A stretch of DNA of 5,099 nt, taken from the NCBI GenBank assembly GCA_049600855.1, contig JBMYQA010000379.1, positions 1 to 5,099 of the forward strand, read 5' to 3'. Under the pieces are notes generated by a model that saw only the letters and a program-made list of their open reading frames with translations, was not told the DNA's origin and made no database searches. The translations under genes were made by a program, and so were the position numbers. The DNA comes from JBMYQA01 sp049600855 (GTDB lineage: Bacteria; Bacteroidota; Bacteroidia; Cytophagales; Flammeovirgaceae). Positions 1-5,099 of this stretch are shown here, in pieces. How positions within the stretch are numbered: position 1 is the first letter of the stretch; each line of letters opens with the position of its first letter.

Positions 1-1440
1 CTCCGAATTCGGGTCTAAAAAGTTCATGGTGATCAATTGCAAGCAGCTTGCATCCAGGTTTTTAGTACCAATAGCCTGCGCAAACACCCCTGACTTTTTG
101 TCTTTACACGCATAAATACGAGAAGCCGCTTCTTTTTTCAGCTTTGCAGCTTGCTTAGCCATCTTATTATCCTTGAAAAAGTGCGCTATTTTTTCGGCGG
201 CTGAGCTTCCTGCCCAATGAAAAAGGAAAGTATAACAGTGCAACTGAGCGATATTACGGAACTCCCAAAGTCCTGCATCTGGCTCATTCATGGTTGCTTC
301 AATCTTATTTAATGCATGTTGCACCAAGCGCTTCGAATGAAGCCGATCTTTCATAATGAATCGCTTATCGGTATACAGCGGCATTAATGATACGAGCACT
401 TGTCCATACACATCATTTTGGATATGTGTATAAGCCGCATTTCCAACCCGTACAGGTTTGTTATTGAGATAGCCCGTCAGATTCATCTCAATTTCATCAA
501 TTTCCTTGTGTGTATTAATTCGATACAGTGGTTGGAAACGGTCTTTCTCATTTTTGGTCACATTTTCGATGTAATTGAAGTACTGCTTCATTTCTTCGAA
601 GTGCCCAATATTGTTAAATGCGGTGAGTGTATAATACGTATCGCGCATCCAACAATAACGATAATCCCAGTTTCGCGTACTTTGGTCAAATTCTGGTAAA
701 CTCGTCGTTGCCGCCGCAATAATGGCTCCTGTATCTTCATACTGATGGATTTTCAGCACCAATGCCGATCGAATAATCCGATCTTGATGGAAGCTGCCAA
801 TACTTGTAGAAGTAATCCAATCGCGCCAATAACGAATGGTTTTATCTAAAAACGCTTCTACGGTACTAATAATCGGAGCTTCTAAAGGAATGCCGTAAGT
901 CAACACCAAATACACCGGCTCATTGAGTACAAAAGCATCCTGATCCATCACATAATTCAATGGAATATTGGTGGTTAAACGCATGGATTGCGCCAAGCCC
1001 TGATAGCGAATGTGATTACTCCCCATATATTTTTCGGGAATCACCTCCCCATATTCGCCACGTGGCTCACAAGCTACACGAATCACGGGCGAACCAGCCA
1101 AAGGCTCAATCTTCCGAACCAACATCAGTGGCTTAAAATAACGATCATTTTGATGAAACCTCGGGGCAAAATCAGTTACCTTAAACTTCGATTCACCATC
1201 AATAAACTCCGTACAAAGCACATTGGTATTTTCAATGTAGTATTGCTTGGTTTTAAAACTATCGCCTATCGGTTTAATCGAAAACTCTCCTCCTTTATCA
1301 TCATCTAATAATCCACCAAAAACAAAACTACTGTCAAACTTCGGCCAGCACAGCCATTTTACATTCGCTTTTTTGTCAATTAAGGATAAATAGGCGCAAT
1401 TCCCTATAATCCCCAAGTTATACTTATGTTTCTTGCTCAT
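1..1440 (-). CDS. GH15 family glycoside hydrolase (glucoamylase/trehalase-like), 3' end cut by window
   Basis: This is a soluble enzyme expected to release glucose from alpha-glucosides (alpha-glucans or trehalose) with inversion. The 480 visible codons are open throughout. The N-terminus carries the signature NLGIIGNCAYLSLIDKKA (residues 8-25) followed by WLCWPKFDSSFVFGGLLD (29-46), typical of bacterial GH15. The hallmark RNWDYRYCWMRD lies at 256-267 and forms part of the sugar-binding pocket in the family. EPDAGLWEFRN lies at 386-396, and E393 is the probable general acid by family analogy. NLDAS (461-465) is another conserved block. Bacterial members are usually near 600 residues, so about the last 120, including the expected general base, lie outside. 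No signal peptide is visible, so it is probably cytoplasmic. The ATG at 1438-1440 is supported by an in-frame TAA four codons upstream and by the conserved N-terminus; no clear Shine-Dalgarno is present. Relatives often sit near trehalose synthesis genes; none is visible here. The specific substrate cannot be told. Confidence 0.93.
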   Translation of the reverse strand, partial: MSKKHKYNLGIIGNCAYLSLIDKKANVKWLCWPKFDSSFVFGGLLDDDKGGEFSIKPIGDSFKTKQYYIENTNVLCTEFIDGESKFKVTDFAPRFHQNDRYFKPLMLVRKIEPLAGSPVIRVACEPRGEYGEVIPEKYMGSNHIRYQGLAQSMRLTTNIPLNYVMDQDAFVLNEPVYLVLTYGIPLEAPIISTVEAFLDKTIRYWRDWITSTSIGSFHQDRIIRSALVLKIHQYEDTGAIIAAATTSLPEFDQSTRNWDYRYCWMRDTYYTLTAFNNIGHFEEMKQYFNYIENVTKNEKDRFQPLYRINTHKEIDEIEMNLTGYLNNKPVRVGNAAYTHIQNDVYGQVLVSLMPLYTDKRFIMKDRLHSKRLVQHALNKIEATMNEPDAGLWEFRNIAQLHCYTFLFHWAGSSAAEKIAHFFKDNKMAKQAAKLKKEAASRIYACKDKKSGVFAQAIGTKNLDASCLQLITMNFLDPNSE

Positions 1441-1459
1441 AGTCAATTAGTTATGATAT

Positions 1460-1576
1460 TTAGGAGTTATATAAGCCGACCATCAGTACATTACTCAGTT
1501 CTTTCACATCGCTGTAACTGATTCCCTGCTTTTCAACCTTAATGATAAGAAAGAAAGCTGAGATTATGAATGACAT
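1460..1576 (-). CDS. Possible 38-codon small ORF or gene remnant between transporter and GH15 gene
   Basis: An ATG at 1574-1576 opens a 38-codon frame ending in TAA at 1460-1462, which is 19 bp before the GH15 start. The predicted peptide has a hydrophobic start (MSFIISAFFLIIKVEKQ) and a polar, protein-like end (GISYSDVKELSNVLMVGL). It lies in the same frame as the upstream transporter: after that gene's TAG the frame stays open through ten codons to this ATG. It could be a small leader-type peptide, a remnant of a lost gene, or a chance frame. I do not recognise the peptide, and no ribosome binding site supports it. Confidence 0.2.
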   Translation of the reverse strand: MSFIISAFFLIIKVEKQGISYSDVKELSNVLMVGLYNS

Positions 1577-1584
1577 CGTTTTCG

Positions 1585-1608
1585 AAAAAAAAAGCCCTAT
1601 TGACTAGG
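1585..1608 (-). terminator. Weak intrinsic terminator candidate after the EamA transporter gene
   Basis: Read on the minus strand, a short stem CCTA/TAGG with a five-base loop overlaps the transporter stop codon. It is followed by GC and a run of nine T residues (1585-1593 on the plus strand are all A). The stem is only four pairs, or five with a G-T pair, so any termination would be weak. The T run is the strongest part of the signal. Leaky termination here would still let transcripts reach the GH15 gene. Confidence 0.3.
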
Positions 1609-2533
1609 ATCGTATTTGCGGAGCCTTGGATTCTCGTTTACCAATCTGAATCATGGAATAAATCATCACCACTGCGCCTAACCACTGAACCACTGATAAG
1701 GCATGGTCATTAAATAGGTAATCGAATACAATGGCCGATAAAGGGAAACAAAGTTCGGCAATGGTTGCTACCTTGGCTTGTACCCGTTTCAAGCCATAAT
1801 AATACAAGAAAAGCATGGCCGAACCAGAAGTAAACATGATCAGAAAAATAATTTGCCAATTCTGTACCGTCATTTCCTGAAAACCATCGAGCTGCCCAAT
1901 GGCACTCACATAAATCAGCATAATGATGGAAGTGGCCCCATAACGAAAAAATGAGGTAGTGGGCGAAGGAAATTTTAATAAAAGCTTTCGACCTAACACG
2001 GTAGAAGTTCCAAAAGAAACGGCGGCTAATAGCGCAAATAAGGCTGCATACACCGTGTTTTCTCCCGTATGAAAGTTGGGTAAATCCCAGCCAAACGTGA
2101 GGAAGTAGCCCGATATAATGGCTAAAACAGCCCAAGCCAAAAAGTTTTTATTCGGCCTTTCTTTTAATAGAAAAAAAGCCAAGGTAATGGCAAAAACAGG
2201 TTGCAATTTTTGGAGCAACACCACAACAGTCAATGCCTGAAAATTGACTAAAAATAGGGCTTTTACAATGGACAAGGTTCCCAAAGCCCCTCCAAATAAC
2301 CCGACCAGAAATATGGTGATGATATCCGTCCACTTTAATACCCTAAGGAAACGATAACTCTTCCACAAAAAAGTATGCATCAATAAAAACGGAAGGGCAT
2401 GCAACACAAACACCACAAATGCCACATCTAGGTTGTAAAGTCTGGGAGTTAACACCACGCCATCTAATCCCCAAAAAGTGGTTGCGACACAAATTGCAAT
2501 AATGCCAGAAATAGATTTAGATGATGTTGGCAA
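1604..2533 (-). CDS. EamA/DMT-family transporter, ten membrane segments
   Basis: This is an inner-membrane protein of the drug/metabolite transporter superfamily; members export or import amino acids, nucleotides or other small metabolites, and the substrate cannot be read from the sequence. The 309 residues show about ten hydrophobic helices (roughly 10-29, 36-56, 70-92, 100-122, 130-148, 159-181, 194-213, 226-248, 254-274, 280-297), arranged as two five-helix EamA repeats. Each repeat carries the typical end-of-helix-four block: LLQKLQPVFAITLAFFLLKE (106-125) and AELCFPLSAIVFDYLF (259-274). The tail is short and basic. Length is normal for the family. The start is TTG at 2531-2533: an in-frame TGA lies six codons upstream with no ATG between, and the first internal Met is residue 52, which would delete the first helix. 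It lies upstream of the GH15 gene in the same orientation, but a 163-bp gap and a terminator candidate argue against tight coupling. Confidence 0.9.
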   Translation of the reverse strand: MPTSSKSISGIIAICVATTFWGLDGVVLTPRLYNLDVAFVVFVLHALPFLLMHTFLWKSYRFLRVLKWTDIITIFLVGLFGGALGTLSIVKALFLVNFQALTVVVLLQKLQPVFAITLAFFLLKERPNKNFLAWAVLAIISGYFLTFGWDLPNFHTGENTVYAALFALLAAVSFGTSTVLGRKLLLKFPSPTTSFFRYGATSIIMLIYVSAIGQLDGFQEMTVQNWQIIFLIMFTSGSAMLFLYYYGLKRVQAKVATIAELCFPLSAIVFDYLFNDHALSVVQWLGAVVMIYSMIQIGKRESKAPQIRS

Positions 2534-2557
2534 AGCGTCAAGAATTAGTCAGTCAGG

Positions 2558-2565
2558 CAATATTA
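2558..2565 (-). promoter_or_regulatory. Candidate Bacteroidota -7 element for the transporter gene
   Basis: On the minus strand TAATATTG matches the Bacteroidota -7 consensus TAnnTTTG at all but one fixed position and lies about 25 bp before the TTG start. No convincing TTTG -33 element is found at the usual distance; the AAAGCGCTTT palindrome occupies that area instead. A start site just downstream would leave a 5' leader of about 20 bases. Confidence 0.25.
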
Positions 2566-2579
2566 CAAAATCCCGTAGA

Positions 2580-2589
2580 AAAGCGCTTT
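2580..2589. promoter_or_regulatory. Palindrome AAAGCGCTTT, possible LacI-family-type operator
   Basis: This is a perfect 10-bp palindrome centred on CG, the core layout seen in operators of LacI/CcpA-type repressors (for example the cre-like core AAAGCGCTTT). It sits roughly where the -33 region of a leftward transporter promoter would be. No regulator gene is visible in the window, and the match does not extend beyond the core, so the assignment is tentative. Confidence 0.25.
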
Positions 2590-2632
2590 AAAAATGAAAT
2601 TGCTTTTTGTGGGTTTATCGTCTACTGCTGAG

Positions 2633-2642
2633 TACAATTGTA
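2633..2642. promoter_or_regulatory. Palindrome TACAATTGTA
   Basis: This is a perfect 10-bp palindrome with a GTAC on each side at unequal spacing (GTACAATTGTATGTAC). It lies near the middle of the divergent intergenic region. It may be a regulator site, but short A/T-rich palindromes arise easily by chance. Confidence 0.2.
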
Positions 2643-2749
2643 TGTACACTAAAGTTATGGATTGGACATCTTAGCGTTTGGCAATGCTGAGGATGATTGT
2701 AGAAAAGGGTTTTGATACAGCTAAACTGCTACTTTTTCTTAGAAAATAC

Positions 2750-2757
2750 TATCTTTA
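2750..2757 (+). promoter_or_regulatory. Candidate -7 element for the NTPase-TPR operon
   Basis: TATCTTTA matches the Bacteroidota consensus TAnnTTTG at every fixed position but the last. It lies 33 bp before the ATG at 2791, giving a leader of about 25 bases. A TTTG at 2711-2714 is too far upstream to be its normal -33 partner, and the nearer T-rich run at 2733-2737 is too close, so the promoter is only a candidate. Confidence 0.3.
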
Positions 2758-2770
2758 CCTAAATAGGTAA
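2755..2770. promoter_or_regulatory. 16-bp dyad TTACCTAAATAGGTAA, possible operator
   Basis: Two perfectly complementary 7-bp arms (TTACCTA and TAGGTAA) flank a central AA. The dyad ends 20 bp before the first ATG of the operon and overlaps the candidate -7 element and expected transcription start. That placement is ideal for a dimeric repressor that blocks transcription initiation. It is too A/T-rich and its two-base loop too small to favour an RNA hairpin terminator. No regulator is encoded in the window, so the binding protein is unknown; autoregulation by the operon's own products has no support because neither has an obvious DNA-binding domain. Confidence 0.4.
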
Positions 2771-2790
2771 CCAGTTCATTATCAATTAGA

Positions 2791-4164
2791 ATGAATCAAT
2801 TCATGAGCGATATCAGCTTCTACAAAAAGGCAAATTCATTAAATGAAGTCAATAATGCGACCCGTTTTGACATTCCCATCGATTCGGATCATGAATTTTA
2901 TACTGATTTTAGCGATGTACGCGGCGTATTTGAGGAAAAAGTGTTGTACAGAAGCTTAAATGTAGATGCAAACACCCTTCAGTACAATGCGAGTGGGCAT
3001 GCCAATCCGCCGAAAGCTTTTTTGTTTTTAGCAGGCATGCGCGGCTCTGGAAAAACCTCAGAATTAGCCAAAATTGCCAAGAAATTGCATCACCGCGAAG
3101 GCTTTTTTTGCGTGACCTGCAATTTAGACGATGGATTAGATGTGAATGACATGGAGTACATGGATATTCTCATCTTTCAATTGGAACGCTTATTTGAAGA
3201 ATTGAAAAGTGCTGGAGTTCATCCTGATGATAAAATCATTGCCTCGCTACAAAACTGGTTTAGCGAACGCGTAAAAGAGGCCAACCGCTCCATTAAAAAA
3301 GAAGGCGGGTTTGAAGTAGAAATTGGTGCGGAAAGTCCGAGCTTATTCAGCTTTATCAAATTGGCAGGAAAGCTGAAAGCGAGCATCAAAGGAAGTCGGG
3401 AAAGTGCCGAAAAAATCAGAACCATTTTTAAACACAACTTTTCCGATTTTGCCAAGAAGTTCAATGAGTTTATTGAATTTGTCAATGTGACGCTGCGAAA
3501 AAATAGCCGAGCCAAAGAATTGTTGTTTATCGTAGATGGACTTGAAAAAACAGCATCTGCCGAAGTGCGCAGAAAAATTGTATTAGACGAAAAAGATCGA
3601 ATCCGACAAATTAAGGCCAACACCATTTTTACGCTTCCCATCGAACTGACCGCAGAGCGCCAACGATTAATGGATTTCAGCAAGGTACTCTCCTTCCCTT
3701 TTGTGAAGCTCCAAGAAAAAGATGGAACGATTGTCGAAAAAGCCGTTCAGCGTTTTAAGGATTTTACCTACAAGCGCATTGATGAAGCATTATTTGATGA
3801 GGAAAGCACGGTAAGAAATGCCATTTTGCTCAGTGGAGGCTCACCAAGGGAATACCTCCGACTGCTCACATACCTGTTTATGCAAGCCGATGAAGCCACG
3901 GGCTTACTCACCCAAGAAGCGCTGGAGAAAGCTACGCAAAAGATGGCAGCGGAAACGGCCCAATTTTTAATACAAGAAGATTTAGATGAATTAAAGAAAA
4001 TTGAGGAAGCCAACCAGAGGGGAATCCCTACCTTATTCAGTGAATCCATTCAAGGGCTGCTGGAAAAACTCATCCTCTTTGAATACAATGACGGAACCTA
4101 CAAACGGGTTAATCCGATTGTAGAAGCTTCGGAAGTCTACAAATATTATGTTAAAAACAACTAA
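2791..4164 (+). CDS. P-loop NTPase, STAND/AAA+-like switch ATPase
   Basis: This 457-residue protein is probably an ATP-driven molecular switch. Walker A is GMRGSGKT (82-89, K88 and T89 binding phosphates), preceded by the hydrophobic strand AFLFLA. Walker B is ELLFIVDGLEK (243-253) with D249 for magnesium and E252 as possible catalytic acid. NTIFTLPIEL (277-286) fits the sensor-1 strand. LLSGGSPREYLRLL (346-359) matches the GxP-type motif in the helical domain of STAND-like ATPases. Between Walker A and B lies an unusually long charged insert of about 150 residues, including GAESPSLFSFIKLAGKLKASIK (split at 179-200) and probable helices to 240. The last 60 residues look like a winged-helix-type end. 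No membrane segment, signal peptide or effector domain is seen. A second in-frame ATG at 2803 is an alternative start; neither has a clear ribosome site. The 3' end overlaps the next gene by 17 bp, implying translational coupling and a joint complex. Function in defence or signalling is inference. Confidence 0.85.
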   Translation: MNQFMSDISFYKKANSLNEVNNATRFDIPIDSDHEFYTDFSDVRGVFEEKVLYRSLNVDANTLQYNASGHANPPKAFLFLAGMRGSGKTSELAKIAKKLHHREGFFCVTCNLDDGLDVNDMEYMDILIFQLERLFEELKSAGVHPDDKIIASLQNWFSERVKEANRSIKKEGGFEVEIGAESPSLFSFIKLAGKLKASIKGSRESAEKIRTIFKHNFSDFAKKFNEFIEFVNVTLRKNSRAKELLFIVDGLEKTASAEVRRKIVLDEKDRIRQIKANTIFTLPIELTAERQRLMDFSKVLSFPFVKLQEKDGTIVEKAVQRFKDFTYKRIDEALFDEESTVRNAILLSGGSPREYLRLLTYLFMQADEATGLLTQEALEKATQKMAAETAQFLIQEDLDELKKIEEANQRGIPTLFSESIQGLLEKLILFEYNDGTYKRVNPIVEASEVYKYYVKNN

Positions 4165-5050
4165 CTATTTAGAAGAAACCAAGCCCTTATTTCGCTTATT
4201 GCAAACCGAAGCCTTTCGCTTTGTGATTGTACACTACAACCATTTTGATAGCGTCACGCGACTAAAAAATGATTTAAAAAGTCGCTTTCCAAATCGAAAT
4301 GCCCGAACCATCAATGCCCGAAAAATAAACTACCGCCAATTGTTGGATGCCTATTACGATACCGCAACGGGCTTTTTCTTTGTTGATAATTTTGAGGAAA
4401 TCATCAAAGATCCAAGCATTTATGCGGGCTTAAACCAACGTAGAGATAAACTCGCCAAATACCCCATTGCTTTTATTGCGTTTATCCCCCACAGCCAAGA
4501 GCAATTGTATGCCCGCCAAATCATGGAGAAAATGCCCGATTTATGGTCATTTCGCTCTTTGATGCTCACCTTACTGCAACCCTTACCCCAAACCAACAAC
4601 GAGGGTTTTCAAGGTTTGGAATCTACCCGAACGAGCTTAGGTGGCAAAACCGATGAAGAAAAACAAACCGAATTGGAGCGCTTACTTCAGGAAATTGAAG
4701 CCAACCCCAATGAACTTGCTTTAGTGCAAACACTTTACGCGCAAGTCATTGACTTACAGATTGATTTGCGACTGTATGGAGAAGCCCTTTTGAGTTTGGA
4801 AAAGTTGGAAGCCTTTGAGTTAACAGGTGAACAGCAGGAAGAGGTCTGGTATAATAGAGGCCAAGTGTACAAAAAACAGGGAAGGTTAGCAGAAGCCATT
4901 GTAGCCTTTGAAAAAGCCGCTCAAATTGCAAAAGCACATATCGAAAAACAAGCTGATTATCAGGAATTTTTTGAGAAAAAACAAAAAAAATTAGAAATTA
5001 GAAATGTCGGATTCTTGATCATTTTCTTACCTAAAGACGTTAAAAATTAA
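4148..5050 (+). CDS. P-loop-less NTPase-like protein with C-terminal TPR-type repeats
   Basis: This 300-residue protein is the likely partner of the upstream ATPase. Residues 20-142 resemble the NTPase core of TPR-containing STAND-like proteins: a first strand FRFVIVHYN (23-31) stands where a Walker A should follow but no GxxxxGK[ST] is present; FFFVDNFEEI (76-85) takes the Walker B place; GLNQRRDKLAKYPIAF (94-109) and MPDLWSFRSLMLTL (129-142) match the conserved RRD..hh.hP and PDLWSFRS blocks known from that group. It is therefore probably unable to hydrolyse ATP. After a polar linker (145-172) come helices ending in one clear TPR unit, residues 231-262, with W234, G238, Y241, G245, A250, F254 and A257 at consensus positions; 174-225 may hold one or two degenerate repeats. 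TPRs bind proteins, so a sensing or scaffold role is inferred. The ATG at 4148 lies inside the upstream gene (17-bp overlap), which favours coupled translation. The last 16 residues, after an A-rich tract, are unlike the helical part and may be a frameshift-made tail. Confidence 0.82.
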   Translation: MLKTTNYLEETKPLFRLLQTEAFRFVIVHYNHFDSVTRLKNDLKSRFPNRNARTINARKINYRQLLDAYYDTATGFFFVDNFEEIIKDPSIYAGLNQRRDKLAKYPIAFIAFIPHSQEQLYARQIMEKMPDLWSFRSLMLTLLQPLPQTNNEGFQGLESTRTSLGGKTDEEKQTELERLLQEIEANPNELALVQTLYAQVIDLQIDLRLYGEALLSLEKLEAFELTGEQQEEVWYNRGQVYKKQGRLAEAIVAFEKAAQIAKAHIEKQADYQEFFEKKQKKLEIRNVGFLIIFLPKDVKN

Positions 5051-5099
5051 ATGAGATTGTCGGTGGATTCAAAGGCTAGCAAAGAGGCGAGCCGAGTCA
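5051..5099 (+). CDS. Possible start of a third operon gene, cut by window end
   Basis: An ATG follows directly after the TAA of the NTPase-like/TPR gene (TAAATG) and the frame stays open for the remaining 16 codons, beginning MRLSVDSKASKEASRV. The zero spacing would suit operon reading-through of ribosomes. However, only 49 bp are visible, no motif is recognisable, and an open stretch of this length is common by chance. Confidence 0.2.
   Translation, partial: MRLSVDSKASKEASRV

Larger units (their letters stand above)
2534..2790. other. Divergent intergenic region with palindromes and weak promoters
   Basis: These 257 bp separate the leftward transporter gene from the rightward two-gene operon, so both 5' ends are read out of this stretch. 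It holds three palindromes (2580-2589, 2633-2642, 2755-2770) and one weak promoter candidate for each direction. On the plus strand one frame is open from 2594 to 2770 apart from a single TAG at 2672-2674, giving peptides of 26 and 28 residues. I treat this as more likely chance or remnant than a gene. No tRNA, riboswitch or other structured RNA was recognised. Confidence 0.6.

Noticed and set aside
400..1308. Plus-strand open frames of 99 and 106 codons
   Set aside because: They lie antisense to the GH15 gene, whose conserved motifs fix the real frame; their peptides show no domain-like features.
1710..2333. Minus-strand frames of 141 and 61 codons inside the transporter gene
   Set aside because: They are out-of-frame shadows of the EamA gene, rich in Cys, His and Trp, as expected from shifted reading of membrane-protein codons.
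2534..2790. CRISPR array, attachment site or mobile-element end in the intergenic region
   Set aside because: The palindromes differ from one another, there are no regularly spaced direct repeats, and no target-site duplication or integrase is present.
3219..4049. Minus-strand frames of 154 and 93 codons opposite the ATPase gene
   Set aside because: Serine- and leucine-rich antisense shadows of a gene with clear Walker motifs; no start signals or recognisable motifs.
4746..4937. Minus-strand frame of 63 codons opposite the TPR region
   Set aside because: Antisense to a well-supported TPR unit and without any protein-like pattern.
2791..5050. Assigning the two-gene module to a named defence system such as Avs, Gabija or a KAP-type system
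   Set aside because: No effector nuclease, TOPRIM, transmembrane KAP insert or other diagnostic domain is visible, so a named system would be a guess.

Overview
The window looks like chromosomal DNA from a member of the Bacteroidota. The GH15 protein closely resembles the form common in that phylum, ribosome binding sites are weak or absent upstream of the starts, and the promoter candidates are A/T-rich and TAnnTTTG-like. GC content is moderate and there is no sign of insertion sequences, tRNAs, rRNAs or CRISPR arrays. Assignment below phylum is not possible from this sequence.

Left half (1-2533, minus strand): positions 1-1440 hold the first 480 codons of a GH15 glycoside hydrolase (glucoamylase/trehalase type), cut by the window edge. 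Upstream of it in the same direction is a complete ten-helix EamA/DMT-family inner-membrane transporter (1604-2533). It appears to start at a TTG codon. The 163-bp gap between them holds a weak terminator candidate and a 38-codon reading frame of doubtful status.

Middle (2534-2790): a 257-bp divergent intergenic region with three palindromes and weak promoter candidates facing both ways. The best palindrome is a 16-bp dyad, TTACCTAAATAGGTAA, just upstream of the right-hand operon.

Right half (2791-5050, plus strand): two genes overlapping by 17 bp. The first encodes a P-loop NTPase with intact Walker A and B motifs and a GxP-type motif, resembling STAND/AAA+ switch ATPases. The second encodes a protein whose N-terminal region resembles the NTPase domain of such proteins without a P-loop, followed by a TPR-like helical tail. 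The likely arrangement, by inference, is a two-component switch: an active ATPase paired with a catalytically dead NTPase-like/TPR partner that senses or scaffolds. Such NTPase-TPR modules are frequent in bacterial conflict and signalling systems, but no effector domain is visible here. A possible third gene starts right after the second stop codon (5051) and runs out of the window, so an effector could lie downstream.
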